A DNA stretch of 64,000 bases from Allobosea sp. OK403 (GCF_900113835.1 NZ_FOQV01000001.1:1256316-1320315); one strand, 5' to 3'. Positions 8,104-16,872 are shown, counted from the first letter of the stretch. Program-made: numbers and translations. Notes: a model not told the origin generated them from the letters alone.

Positions 8104-9729
8104 TCACGCTGCCTGCAGGCCAGTCCGAATGACCGGAGCGGGTTTGCGGGCCAGGCTGAGGCCGATCGGCTCCGGCCGGAACAAGCGCGCCTCCATCAGC
8201 TTGAGATCGCTCGCTACCTGCAGCGGCGTGCCCGCCCGGGCGAGGATGTCGCGTTCAAGATCGACGCTCGGCGCGATCTCCACCACGGTCAAGCCCTCGC
8301 GGCGCAGCTTGAGGACGCAACGCTCGGTGACATAGGTGATGTCCTGGCCCCTTTCGACGGCGTTGCGGCCGCTGAAGGTGACATGGCCGACCTCAGGCAC
8401 GAATTTGGAAATCTTGCCGTCCTGCCGGATGCGCAAGCCGCCATCCTCGGCCGCCACCTGCAAGCCGCCCGCCGTGAAATAGCCGCTGAAGACGATCTTG
8501 CGCGCCCGTGTCGTGATGTCGACGAAGCCGCCGCAACCGGCGGTGAGATAGGGCCGTGACGGCAATCGCGACACATTCACGCTGCCGAAGGCGTCTACCT
8601 CGAGGAAGGAGAGCAGCGAGCAGTCGAAGCCGCCGCCCTGAAAATAGGTGAATTGCTGCGGCGTCGGGAAGATCGCCTGCGCATTGGCGGCGCAGCCGAA
8701 GGCGAAGCCGGTCAAGGGAATGCCGCCGACAGCGCCCTGCTCGATCACCCAGGTCACCGCCTCGGCCTGGCCCTCCTCGATGAGAATTTGCGGCACCAGG
8801 GCCGAGATTCCGAAGCCGAGATTGACCGCGCCATCATCCATCAGCTCCATCGCGGCGCGGCGCGCGATCACCTTGTCGACGCTGAAGGGCTCAGGCTTGA
8901 AGCTGCTGATCGGGCGGCGGACTTCGCCGCTGATCGCGGGATCGTAGAGGATCTCCGTCGCCTGGGCCTGGTCGGGGTCGACGACGACGTAATCGACCAA
9001 TGTCGACGGGATATGGACCTTGTGGGCGGGAATCGTCCCTGCAGCCGTCGTTCGCTTCACCTGGCAGATCACGATCCCGCCCGAATTGCGGGCGGCGAGC
9101 GCGAGATCGACCATGCCGAGCACGGCTCCCTCCTGCTCCATCGAGATGTTGCCGCGCTCATCGGCCGTCGTCCCGCGAATGATCGCGACCTGCGGGAAAT
9201 GATTGGGGAAATGCAGCCAGGTTTCGCCGGCGAACTCGACGACCTGCACCACCTCGCCGCGCTTCGCCGCGGCTGCGTTCATCTTGCCACCGTTGAGGCG
9301 CGGATCGACGAAGGTGTCGAGACCGACTTTGGTCAGCACGCCCGGGCGCTTGGCCGCCGCGTCGCGGGCCATGTCGTACATCACGCCCGACGGCAAATTA
9401 TAGGCCGCAACCTCGTCGCGCTCGATCATCTCCCAGATCGCCGGCGAAGGCAGCGAGGATGGCCCGCTCGGAAAGGAGCCGGCGAGGATCGTGTCGAGCA
9501 GGCCCTTGCGCGCGAGATGGTCGATCCCCTTGACGCCATACATGTCGCCCGCCGCGATCGGCGAGAATACCGTCAGGTTCCGCGGATGCCCTTCATTGGC
9601 AAAGCGTTCGCCGACCGCCTTCAGCATGTGATCGGGGCAGTTGAGACCGGCCGATGAGCCGATCGCCAGAACCGCTCCATCGGGAATGAATCGCGCCGCC
9701 TCAGTTGCGGAAATGATCTTGTTCATCAT
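8104..9729 (-). CDS. Acyl-CoA:carboxylate CoA transferase (family I, fused subunits)
   Basis: A 541-residue single-chain CoA transferase with alpha-like and beta-like halves, like propionate/acetate CoA transferases. The catalytic glutamate is in EQGAVGGIPLTG in the second half. It moves CoA between a carboxylic acid and an acyl-CoA, activating an acid for breakdown. The start ATG at 9729 is preceded by GAGAA and matches the family start (MMNKIISATEAARFIPDG); an upstream in-frame extension to 9831 has no homologous look. It begins a minus-strand operon with the enoyl-CoA hydratase, divergent from the SDR-MaoC-DUF993 genes across a 250-base promoter region. Confidence 0.88.
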   Translation of the reverse strand: MMNKIISATEAARFIPDGAVLAIGSSAGLNCPDHMLKAVGERFANEGHPRNLTVFSPIAAGDMYGVKGIDHLARKGLLDTILAGSFPSGPSSLPSPAIWEMIERDEVAAYNLPSGVMYDMARDAAAKRPGVLTKVGLDTFVDPRLNGGKMNAAAAKRGEVVQVVEFAGETWLHFPNHFPQVAIIRGTTADERGNISMEQEGAVLGMVDLALAARNSGGIVICQVKRTTAAGTIPAHKVHIPSTLVDYVVVDPDQAQATEILYDPAISGEVRRPISSFKPEPFSVDKVIARRAAMELMDDGAVNLGFGISALVPQILIEEGQAEAVTWVIEQGAVGGIPLTGFAFGCAANAQAIFPTPQQFTYFQGGGFDCSLLSFLEVDAFGSVNVSRLPSRPYLTAGCGGFVDITTRARKIVFSGYFTAGGLQVAAEDGGLRIRQDGKISKFVPEVGHVTFSGRNAVERGQDITYVTERCVLKLRREGLTVVEIAPSVDLERDILARAGTPLQVASDLKLMEARLFRPEPIGLSLARKPAPVIRTGLQAA

Positions 9730-9897
9730 GGCATTCTCATCGGGTCGGAGCCGGGTATGGCCGCATTTGACTGCTGCGTGCAGGCGACGACCGGCACGCG
9801 AAGCCAGGACAGTGCGAGGCCGCCCCATCATCGAAGGCGCGGCGCTTCACCGTGAGCCTCATCGTTCCACTCCCATGGGCGCAGCTTAAAAACTGAC

Positions 9898-9926
9898 TTG
9901 ATCGTTCTAGTAGATCGATTTACTAC
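9898..9926 (+). promoter_or_regulatory. Candidate promoter with overlapping operator for the SDR operon
   Basis: TTGATC (9898-9903) and TACTAC (9921-9926), 17 bases apart, make a plausible sigma-70-like promoter for the plus-strand operon. The operator palindrome covers the spacer and the -10 box, which would suit repression. Not experimentally supported. Confidence 0.35.
9908..9925. promoter_or_regulatory. Palindromic operator in the CoA-transferase/SDR divergent promoter
   Basis: TAGTAGATCGATTTACTA is palindromic at 16 of 18 positions with a central CG, the symmetry typical of LacI-family operators. A LacI-family gene lies 2.5 kb away at 12468, downstream of the three plus-strand genes. 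It is therefore a candidate binder, though a GntR or TetR protein could also use such a site. Confidence 0.5.
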
Positions 9927-9977
9927 CGGCCTCAACAAGGCCGTGCAACTGAAAAATTGAAGCCGGGAAACGCTGGG

Positions 9978-10751
9978 ATGGATCGACGACAGCTCGGAAA
10001 CGCCCTGGTCACGGGCGCCGGCCGCGGCATCGGCCGCGCCATCGCGCTCGCCCTGTCAGACGCCGGATTCAACATCATCGCCAACGACTTGGCCGAATCC
10101 GATGACCTGCCCGCCACCATCGCCGCGATCGAGGCGCGCGGCGGCAAGGCCGTGGCACTGCCAGGCGACATCAGCGACCTCTCCAGCCAGCAAGCCCTGG
10201 TCGATGAGGCCTGGGCCGCCTTCGGCGGCCTGCATTGCCTCGTCAACAATGCCGGCATCTCCGTCGCCAGGCGCGATGACATCCTGAAGGTCACGCCTGA
10301 GAGCTATGACCGCCTGATGGAGGTCAATCTGCGGGGCCCGTTCTTCCTGACGCAGGCAGTGGCGCGGAAGATGGTGCAGGCGCCGTCCGAGCATTTCCGC
10401 AGCATCGTCACGATCTCCTCGATCAATGTCGAGTTCGCCTCGGCCGACCGGGCCGAGTACTGCATTTCCAAGACGGGGCTGGCGATGATGTCGCAGCTCT
10501 TCGCGGCGCGCCTGGCCGGGGATGGCATCAATGCCTACGAGATCCGCCCCGGAATCATCCGCACCGACATGACTGCCGTGGCGAAGGAGCGTTATGACGC
10601 TCTTTTCGCAGATGGCCTCACCCCGCTCGCTCGCTGGGGCGAGCCCGAGGATATCGGCAAGGCGGCCGCGATGCTGGCCTCCGGCTCCCTGCCCTATTCG
10701 ACCGGCGAGGTGGTGCGGGTCGATGGCGGCCTGGCGGTTCGCAGGCTGTGA
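9978..10751 (+). CDS. Short-chain dehydrogenase/reductase (3-ketoacyl-ACP reductase-like)
   Basis: A 257-residue classical SDR: cofactor motif TGAGRGIG near the N-terminus, NNAG at mid-length, and catalytic Y-x-x-x-K in YCISKTG. The family oxidises or reduces secondary alcohols/ketones with NAD(P). I start at the ATG at 9978; a TTG at 9957 is an alternative. It is the first gene of a plus-strand operon with MaoC and DUF993, and its stop overlaps a possible GTG start of MaoC. Next to CoA-ester enzymes it may act on a hydroxyacyl substrate, but a sugar or polyol substrate is equally compatible. Confidence 0.87.
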   Translation: MDRRQLGNALVTGAGRGIGRAIALALSDAGFNIIANDLAESDDLPATIAAIEARGGKAVALPGDISDLSSQQALVDEAWAAFGGLHCLVNNAGISVARRDDILKVTPESYDRLMEVNLRGPFFLTQAVARKMVQAPSEHFRSIVTISSINVEFASADRAEYCISKTGLAMMSQLFAARLAGDGINAYEIRPGIIRTDMTAVAKERYDALFADGLTPLARWGEPEDIGKAAAMLASGSLPYSTGEVVRVDGGLAVRRL

Positions 10752-10756
10752 CGGTC

Positions 10757-11239
10757 ATGAGCGGCAGAGAGCTCCCCCCGGGCGAATACTGGTTCGAGGA
10801 CCTTGATGAGGGCGATCGCTACCAGACCGGCTTCCTGGTCGTGACCGAAGCCCATATCGTCTCCTTCGCCGGCCTCTCCGGCGATTTCTTCGACATCCAC
10901 ATGGATGACGACTTCGCCCGCTCGCAGGGCTTTCCGGCCCGGGTCGCCCACGGCCTGCTCGGCCTGGCGCTGACGGACGGGCTGAAGAACCGGGCCTCGG
11001 TGCGCATCATGGCCATCGCCTCGCTCGGCTGGAACTGGCGCTTCAAGGGCCCGATCTTCGCAGGCGACCGCATCGGCGCGCAAATCCGCGTCGCCGGCAA
11101 GCGCCTGTCCAGCAAGAGGCAAGGCATCGTCACGCTGGCTTTCGAAGTGGTGAAACGCGGCGGCGAGATCGCCCAAGAGGGCGAAACCATGCTCCTCACC
11201 CGCCTGCGCCCTCAAGTCCTGGAGCGGACACCCGCATGA
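10757..11239 (+). CDS. MaoC family (R)-hydratase-like dehydratase
   Basis: A 160-residue single hot-dog domain protein. The hydratase signature is seen in SFAGLSGDFFDIHMDDDFA (aspartate and histidine of the catalytic dyad region), followed by RVAHGLLGLAL. MaoC-like enzymes hydrate enoyl thioesters to (R)-3-hydroxyacyl forms or do the reverse. The start may be this ATG or a GTG at 10748 that overlaps the SDR stop. The stop overlaps the DUF993 start by ATGA (11236-11239), showing tight coupling. Confidence 0.85.
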   Translation: MSGRELPPGEYWFEDLDEGDRYQTGFLVVTEAHIVSFAGLSGDFFDIHMDDDFARSQGFPARVAHGLLGLALTDGLKNRASVRIMAIASLGWNWRFKGPIFAGDRIGAQIRVAGKRLSSKRQGIVTLAFEVVKRGGEIAQEGETMLLTRLRPQVLERTPA

Positions 11240-12399
11240 TCACGCTCGCCCTGCCCCGCAGCGACCGCTCGCTGGAACACTTCGCTTTGCCCGATCCCGT
11301 CCGCTGGGATACCGCCCGTCCCGGCGAGACGCTGGCGCGCGCCATCCTGTCGGCCGCCCATGTCGTTGCCGATCCGCTGGCCGATATCGCGCCGATGCGC
11401 GACATCGCGATCGATTTCGACGCGACCCAGCGCTTCCGCGAGTATCTCTGGGATCTCGGCCTCGGCGTCGCCGAGGCGATGGATACCGCCCAGCGCGGCA
11501 TGGGGCTCGACTGGCCTTCCGCGAAAATCCTGATCCGCAACACCCTCGCCAGCGCCCGCCAGCGGCCCGGCGCGGTGGTCTTCTCAGGCGTCGGCACCGA
11601 GCAGCTCGCGCCGCAGGACGCGACGATCGAGAGCGTCATCGCCGCCTATCTCGAGCAGTTGTCCTATGTCCAGGGCCTCGGCGGGCGTGTCATCCTGATG
11701 GCGAGCAGAGCGCTGGCGCGGGCGGCGCGATCCCCCACCGATTATGCCCGCGTCTATGCCCGCGTCCTCTCCGAGGCCGACCAGCCGGTGATCCTGCACT
11801 GGCTCGGCGAGATGTTCGATCCTGCGCTTGCCGGCTATTGGGGCGGCAATGATATCGATGCCGCAATGGATTCCTGCCTCGGCATGATCGCCGACAATGC
11901 CGGCAGGATCGCCGGCATCAAGATCTCGCTCCTCGACAAGGAGCTCGAGATCGCGATGCGCCGCCGCCTTCCCGAGGGCGTCGCGATGTATACCGGCGAC
12001 GATTTCAACTATCCCGAACTGATCGCCGGCGACGCCAAGGGCTTCAGCCACGCCTTGCTCGGCATCTTCGATCCGATCGCACCCATCGCGTCGGCCGCCC
12101 TCAAGGCCTTGACGCAAGGCGGCGCCGCGCCCTTCCGGGACATCCTCGACCCAACCGTGGCGCTGTCGCGCGAATTGTTCCAGGCGCCGACGCAGTACTA
12201 CAAGACCGGCGTCGTCCTGCTCGCCTATCTCGGCGGCCATCAGGAGCATTTCACCATGCTCGGCGCCCAGCAGGGCGCCCGCTCGGTGCTGCATCTCTCC
12301 CGCGTCTTCCGTCACGCCGCGACTCTGGGGCTGTTCCTAGACCCCGACCGGGCAGCGCAGCGGATGCGGCATGTCCTCGCCCTACACGGCATCGCCTGA
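11236..12399 (+). CDS. DUF993 family protein (dihydrodipicolinate synthase-like TIM barrel)
   Basis: A 387-residue protein that I recognise as DUF993, distantly related to class I aldolases of the DapA family. Long barrel-like segments are seen, with ILHWLGEMFDPALAGYWG, a lysine in IAGIKISLLDKELE that would match the Schiff-base strand of DapA-like enzymes, and MYTGDDFNYPELI. If the lysine is catalytic, it would make or split a C-C bond in a keto acid. It is coupled by ATGA to MaoC and followed by a LacI regulator. No reaction is established for the family as far as I know. Confidence 0.82.
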   Translation: MITLALPRSDRSLEHFALPDPVRWDTARPGETLARAILSAAHVVADPLADIAPMRDIAIDFDATQRFREYLWDLGLGVAEAMDTAQRGMGLDWPSAKILIRNTLASARQRPGAVVFSGVGTEQLAPQDATIESVIAAYLEQLSYVQGLGGRVILMASRALARAARSPTDYARVYARVLSEADQPVILHWLGEMFDPALAGYWGGNDIDAAMDSCLGMIADNAGRIAGIKISLLDKELEIAMRRRLPEGVAMYTGDDFNYPELIAGDAKGFSHALLGIFDPIAPIASAALKALTQGGAAPFRDILDPTVALSRELFQAPTQYYKTGVVLLAYLGGHQEHFTMLGAQQGARSVLHLSRVFRHAATLGLFLDPDRAAQRMRHVLALHGIA

Positions 12400-12467
12400 G
12401 CCCGCGGCTTGACGGGTCGGTCCACCGCGATCAGATCATCCATCCAGAGGCAGAAACAGACGAATCC

Positions 12468-13547
12468 GTGGCAGATTTCGAGCATCGCAAGACGCAATCG
12501 CAAGTGAACCCGCGGCCCACTCTGGTGGATATCGCGAACGCGACCGGCGTCTCGAAGGCCACCGTCTCGCTCGTGCTGCGCAACAGCCCGACCATCCCCA
12601 AGCGCACTCATGAGCGCGTGCTCGAAGCGGCGAAAAACCTCGGCTATGTCTATAACCGCGGCGCCGCGGGCCTGCGCTCGACAGAGTCCCGCCTGATCGC
12701 CATGGCGGTCAATGATCTGATCAACCCTTATTTCGCCGAGATCGTTGCGGCGATGGAAGACGCGCTGACGGAGCAGAACCGCATCGTCTTGATGTCGAAC
12801 ACCGCCGAATCCGTCGCGCGCCAGAGCGCCTTTGTCTCGGCTGTGCGCGAATACAATGTGGCGGGCCTGCTTGTCGTACCCGCCATGGGCACGGATGCGG
12901 CCTTCGTCGACCTGCTCCGATCCTGGCGTTTGCCTTGCGTGATGGTCTCGCGCTCGGTTCCGGGAGCCGACGTCGATCTCGTCCAGGCCAATCACCGCGC
13001 CGGCATGATCGAGGCCACAAGGCACCTGATCGAGCTCGGCCACCGCCGGATCGGCATGATCGGCCTCAACGAGAACATCTCGACCGGCCGCGAACGGTTC
13101 GAGGGCTACCGGCAAGCCCTGTTCGATGCCGGGATCGCACTCGAACCGCGCCTCGTGCTCTCCGGCCCGGCGACGCGCGACACCGGCATGGCGCATGTTC
13201 TGACCCTGCTCGATCTGCCTGAGCCACCGACGGCGGTCGTCTGCTTCAACGATGTCGTCGCTTTCGGCGCCATGCTCGGCCTGCGCTCGCGCGAATTGAC
13301 ACCGGGACGCGATTTCTCCGTCATCGGCTTCGACGACATCGCCGAGGCGACCTTATGGCGCCCAGCACTCACCACCGTCGCGGTCGCACGGCGGACCGTG
13401 GGCCGGACCGCCGCCCAGTTGCTGCTGCGCCGGATCGAGGCTTTCGACGCACCGGTCGAAACCGTCCTGCTGCCCACCGAGCTCGTGATCCGCGACACGA
13501 CCGGCGTGCCGCCCGCTCTGCATCCGCGCAGGAAGGCGCTGGTCTAG
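12468..13547 (+). CDS. LacI family transcriptional regulator
   Basis: A 359-residue regulator: N-terminal LacI helix-turn-helix (TLVDIANATGVSKATVSLVL, about residues 18-37) followed by a periplasmic-binding-protein-like sensor domain (AVNDLINPYFAEIV through VIGFDDIAEATLWRPALTTV). The start is the GTG at 12468. LacI proteins usually bind a sugar or sugar-derived ligand and repress nearby genes. It lies 68 bases after DUF993 and before a Gfo/Idh dehydrogenase. The palindrome with a central CG at 9908-9925 is a candidate operator. Confidence 0.92.
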   Translation: MADFEHRKTQSQVNPRPTLVDIANATGVSKATVSLVLRNSPTIPKRTHERVLEAAKNLGYVYNRGAAGLRSTESRLIAMAVNDLINPYFAEIVAAMEDALTEQNRIVLMSNTAESVARQSAFVSAVREYNVAGLLVVPAMGTDAAFVDLLRSWRLPCVMVSRSVPGADVDLVQANHRAGMIEATRHLIELGHRRIGMIGLNENISTGRERFEGYRQALFDAGIALEPRLVLSGPATRDTGMAHVLTLLDLPEPPTAVVCFNDVVAFGAMLGLRSRELTPGRDFSVIGFDDIAEATLWRPALTTVAVARRTVGRTAAQLLLRRIEAFDAPVETVLLPTELVIRDTTGVPPALHPRRKALV

Positions 13548-13712
13548 CGTATCTTTTGGCTCGGACCCATGTCGTCATTTCGCCCCTCCAGGCCGCCCTG
13601 GAATGCCGATCTGGTTCCGAGCCCAAACAGCAGTCTCGCGCCGGACAGTGACCAAGCTCCGCGAATCCTGCTACCCCGCCTTCCCACCTCACAGCTTGAG
13701 ATCTTGACCGCC

Positions 13713-14684
13713 ATGCCGCAGGCCACACTCTCGATCGGGATCATCGGCGCCGGAATCATGGGCGAGCGCTTGCTGCGCGCGATCCTCGAACAGGCGCCCG
13801 ACAGCCTGCGGGTCAGCGGCATCTGGGACCCCGCGCCCGCCGCCATGGCACGCATCGCCACCGCCTTCCCCACCGTTCCCCAGTTGGCCAACGCCGCCGC
13901 GGTCATCGCGGCCAGCGACTGCGTCTACATCGCCTCGCCGCCCGCCTCGCATCTCGACCATGCCCGCGCCGCGCTGGCCGCCGGCAAAAGCGTCTTCGCG
14001 GAGAAGCCGCTTGCAGTCGATGTCACGGATGCGCGCGCCTTCGTCGCCAGCGCCGGCGAGCGCGGCGCGGTCAACTTCCCCTTTGCCTCCTCGCTCGCCG
14101 TCGCAACACTGCAAGACTGGGTCGCGCAAGGCGAGATCGGCACGGTCTCGCGCATCACGATCGAAGTCGCCTTCGCGACCTGGCCGCGCTCCTGGCAGGC
14201 CGACGCCGCAGCCTGGCTCGACAAGCCGGCGCAGGGTGGCTTCACCCGCGAGGTCGTGTCGCATTTCCTGTTCCTCAGCCGCCGGCTGCTTGGCCCGCTG
14301 CATGGGCTTTCGGCCAGCGTGAGCTTCCCGGAAACCGGCAAGGCGGAACGCGCGATCGAGGCCCGGCTTTTCGCCGGCGAAGTGCCGGTCGTGCTCAAGG
14401 GCAGCGTCGGCACGACCCCGAAGGACGATCACAACATCTGGATGCTGGAAGGCGACAAGGGCGCGGTCCGGCTCTGCGACTGGTCGATCGCCGAACGCCG
14501 CCTGCCCGATGGCAATTGGCAGCGCGCTCCTGGCACGATGTCGAACGAGCAGGCCCGCCCGCTCGCCCTGAAGCGCCAGCTCGAAGGCGTCGTGCGCCTG
14601 ACCCAGGGCCAGCCGCATCACCTGGCGACGCTGACCGAGGCGCTGAACGTCCAGGAGATCGTCGAGGGCATTCTCGCGAGCTAG
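13713..14684 (+). CDS. Gfo/Idh/MocA family oxidoreductase
   Basis: A 323-residue NAD(P)-dependent dehydrogenase. The Rossmann motif GIIGAGIMGERLL is at residues 9-21 and the family's E-K-P motif is in VFAEKPLAVDV. The C-terminal half is the alpha-beta substrate domain. I start at the ATG at 13713, directly before the Rossmann strand; in-frame codons further upstream read as non-homologous sequence. Members oxidise inositols, sugars or amino sugars. With the TIM-barrel isomerase, DUF993 and LacI genes this points to a polyol or sugar-acid route. Confidence 0.88.
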   Translation: MPQATLSIGIIGAGIMGERLLRAILEQAPDSLRVSGIWDPAPAAMARIATAFPTVPQLANAAAVIAASDCVYIASPPASHLDHARAALAAGKSVFAEKPLAVDVTDARAFVASAGERGAVNFPFASSLAVATLQDWVAQGEIGTVSRITIEVAFATWPRSWQADAAAWLDKPAQGGFTREVVSHFLFLSRRLLGPLHGLSASVSFPETGKAERAIEARLFAGEVPVVLKGSVGTTPKDDHNIWMLEGDKGAVRLCDWSIAERRLPDGNWQRAPGTMSNEQARPLALKRQLEGVVRLTQGQPHHLATLTEALNVQEIVEGILAS

Positions 14685-14750
14685 GACGTTTTCGAGCGAA
14701 GTGGGAGCCGAACGACGCCGCTCGCCTTGCTCCCTGAATGCTGAACCACG

Positions 14751-14894
14751 CCGTCATTCCGGGGTTTGGCGGAGCCAAGAGCCCGGAACCCAGAACCGAT
14801 GAAGGTGGAAGGAAGCGCTGGACATCAGAGCTTCGGCACCAAAACGCATCGGTTCTAGGTTCCGGGCTCAGGCCTTCGGCCTGCCCCGGAATGA
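14751..14894. repeat. REP-like inverted repeat, variant copy
   Basis: Starts CCGTCATTCCGGGG and ends CCCCGGAATGAC; the inner segments GAACCCAGAACCGATG and CATCGGTTCTAGGTTC are also inverted. It fills the gap between the Gfo/Idh gene and vapC. Confidence 0.75.
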
Positions 14895-14923
14895 CCTGTG
14901 GTTCTGTCCGGAAGCAACAGGCT

Positions 14924-15286
14924 TTAAGCGATCGCCAGCTTCATCCGCTGCGCCACTGCCTCCAGCCTCTTGTCGCGCGTCCATAATCGCGCATCCCCCA
15001 TCAGTCGCGTCGAGGCGATGAGATGGGCATCGACATGACCGATACCGATTCCGGCCAATCCCTCACGCTCGATCAACAGCAGAAGCTCGGCATGCGTCGC
15101 GACCGCCGCCTGCGGCAAGCCCTGCAACGCCTCGATGACGAGCGAACGTTGACGCAGCGTACCGAGTGCGATCTCGGCAGTCACGAACGGGTGGCCCAGA
15201 ACCTGGCCGGCCTCGAGCAAGGCGCCGAGCTTCGCATCGGCCCCGCGGAAATGATCGATCCAGACGGAGCTATCGACCAGGATCAC
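14924..15286 (-). CDS. vapC: VapC-type PIN domain ribonuclease toxin
   Basis: A 120-residue PIN domain protein. The acidic residues expected for the metal site are visible: D5 in ILVDSSVWIDHF, a glutamate in FVTAEIALG, an aspartate in GHVDAHL and one in WTRDKR. VapC toxins are Mg-dependent RNases that cut tRNA or rRNA and are held inactive by VapB. Its ATG overlaps the VapB stop by four bases (15283-15286), the standard antitoxin-first order. Confidence 0.88.
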   Translation of the reverse strand: MILVDSSVWIDHFRGADAKLGALLEAGQVLGHPFVTAEIALGTLRQRSLVIEALQGLPQAAVATHAELLLLIEREGLAGIGIGHVDAHLIASTRLMGDARLWTRDKRLEAVAQRMKLAIA

Positions 15287-15480
15287 GCGGCGTCGGGCCG
15301 CCGGCGCGGCGCGGCTTCAGCCGCCGCGTCCGATCCGCCAAGTCGCGCAAGCCGCTTAGCACTTTCACGCTCGATCAGCGCCGTCAGCGCCTCGCGGAGC
15401 AGCGCGCTGCGCTCGTGCAGGCCCGTATAGGCTTGCGCCTTGGCGAGCAATTCGTCGTCCAGCGCCACGGTCGTCCGCAT
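15283..15480 (-). CDS. vapB: VapB-type antitoxin
   Basis: A 65-residue protein starting MRTTVALDDELLAKAQ, the ribbon-helix-helix-like N-terminus of VapB/DUF2191 antitoxins, with a helix rich in alternating acid and base (ALTALIERESAKRLARLGG) for toxin binding. AAGGAG stands about nine bases before the ATG. It is followed by vapC with a 4-base overlap. Such antitoxins usually repress their own promoter together with the toxin. Confidence 0.85.
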   Translation of the reverse strand: MRTTVALDDELLAKAQAYTGLHERSALLREALTALIERESAKRLARLGGSDAAAEAAPRRRPDAA

Positions 15481-15550
15481 CAGATGCTCTCCTTGCAGGC
15501 ATCAAGATTAGCATCAATCGATGCGCCTTTCCATGCCGGAGCGAAACGGC

Positions 15551-15578
15551 ATCCAAGTCGGAAACATCCGACTTGGAT
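15551..15578. repeat. Perfect hairpin of the AAGTCGG family
   Basis: ATCCAAGTCGGA and TCCGACTTGGAT are perfect 12-base arms around AACA. Similar AAGTCGG/CCGACTT hairpins are embedded in repeat blocks at 26455-26670 and 60111-60342. Here it is followed by the block-end sequence GGTTCCCCGCGCC (15587-15599). It lies upstream of the OmpA-like gene. Confidence 0.75.
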
Positions 15579-15735
15579 TAGAGAGGGTTCCCCGCGCCTG
15601 CTGGGCTTCGGGCTGCGCAACCTTCCCCTCTCGCGGAGAAGGAAAGCGACCTTCCCCAACGCGAACCCGGCATTGAGTCACCCCGGAAAGGTCGATACGG
15701 TCCCGCTCCCAAATATGCGAACAGGAGAAGCGGCG

Positions 15736-16812
15736 ATGGCCTGGGCTCGACTGGCTGGTGTGGCGATGGCGTTGATGGCCTTGTCCAGCGCGGCCCATGC
15801 GGATGCGACGATCCCGATCAAGGACATCGCCGGCGTGAAGGATAACCCCATGCTGAAGCGCTATGAGGGTTCCTTCATCGTCAGCGGCGCGAGCTCGGCC
15901 TTCACCGATTTCAAGGTTCCGCTCTCCAAGCTGGAGCAGACAGACAAGCGCGACACGATGAACAATGTCCTGTTCGCGCCCAAGCAAGAGCAGGAGGTCG
16001 AAGGCGCCTTCACCCGCCTGGTCTATGTCACGCCCGCCAATCGCTCGCCATTGGAGGTGCTGCGCAACTACCAGGACGAGATCGAGGCGGCCGGCGGCTC
16101 GGTACTGTTTGCCTGCAAGACCGAGGGCTGCGGCGGCGCGCACACCCGCGCGTCGAGCGGCGGCGGCGGCGAATCCAGCCTGATGATGTATTTCTTCCAC
16201 GAGGCCGACATCAAGGATGGCAGCTTCTCGAACGGCGCCTGCGCCGTCACCGGCACGATCAGCGACCAGCGCTTCTTTGCGGCAAAGCTGCCGCGCCCCG
16301 GCGGCGAGGCCTATGTCACGGTCCAGACCTATCAACTCGGCGACAACACCTACTGCGCGGCGCTGACCGGCCGTACGGTTGCTGTGGTCCATATCGTCGA
16401 GCCTCGATCGCGCGAGAAGAAGATGACCGAGGTGAAGGCGCAGGAAATGGCGCGCTCCCTGGGCTCGACCGGCAAGATCGCGCTCTACGGTATTCTGTTC
16501 GACACCAACAAGACCGAGATCAAGCCGGAATCGGCCGCGACCCTGCAGGAGATCGCGACGCTGATGAAGTCGGATGCGAAGCTCGCCGTCATCGTCGTCG
16601 GCCACACCGACAATCAAGGCGGCTACGACTACAATGTCGATCTCTCGCGTCGCCGCGCCGACGCCGTGATCAAGGCGCTGGCCGCCGACTACAAGCTCGA
16701 CGCCAAGCGCTTCCGCGCAGCGGGCGTCGGCATGGTCGCTCCCGTTGCCAGCAACGACGCCGAAGAGGGCCGCAGCCAGAACCGCCGCGTCGAGCTGGTG
16801 AAGCTGAACTGA
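15736..16812 (+). CDS. OmpA family outer membrane protein with DUF4892-like N-terminal region
   Basis: A 358-residue envelope protein. A signal peptide is clear (MAWARLAGVAMALMAL, cut after AHA). The middle part (IKDIAGVKDNPMLKRYEGSF) resembles DUF4892, and the C-terminus is an OmpA peptidoglycan-binding domain (ILFDTNKTEIKPES, VVGHTDNQGG, LSRRRADAV, SQNRRVEL). It probably links the outer membrane to the cell wall. The ATG at 15736 has AGGAG eight bases upstream; open frame further upstream belongs to repeat DNA. It appears to be a single-gene unit. Confidence 0.88.
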   Translation: MAWARLAGVAMALMALSSAAHADATIPIKDIAGVKDNPMLKRYEGSFIVSGASSAFTDFKVPLSKLEQTDKRDTMNNVLFAPKQEQEVEGAFTRLVYVTPANRSPLEVLRNYQDEIEAAGGSVLFACKTEGCGGAHTRASSGGGGESSLMMYFFHEADIKDGSFSNGACAVTGTISDQRFFAAKLPRPGGEAYVTVQTYQLGDNTYCAALTGRTVAVVHIVEPRSREKKMTEVKAQEMARSLGSTGKIALYGILFDTNKTEIKPESAATLQEIATLMKSDAKLAVIVVGHTDNQGGYDYNVDLSRRRADAVIKALAADYKLDAKRFRAAGVGMVAPVASNDAEEGRSQNRRVELVKLN

Positions 16813-16818
16813 GGCCCG

Positions 16819-16872
16819 GAGCGTTTTCGAGCGAAGCGGCACCGGTTCGCGTAAAATCGCGTAAAATCAAAG
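16819..16872. repeat. Interspersed repeat (GCGTTTTCGAGCGAAG type)
   Basis: Matches the GCGTTTTCGAGCGAAG...ACCGGTTCGCGT family found also at 27101-27154 and 45992-46057, with partial copies at 14691-14710 and 35697-35740. It lies directly after the OmpA-like gene. The next 150 bases are AT-richer and hold no gene I can support. Confidence 0.7.

Noticed and set aside
13569..13712. An N-terminal extension of the Gfo/Idh protein
   Set aside because: The Rossmann strand begins right after the ATG at 13713. The 48 earlier codons look like intergenic sequence.
15166..15735. A long N-terminal extension of the OmpA-like protein
   Set aside because: It runs antisense through vapC and vapB and through repeat DNA. 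The ATG at 15736 has a ribosome site and starts a clear signal peptide.
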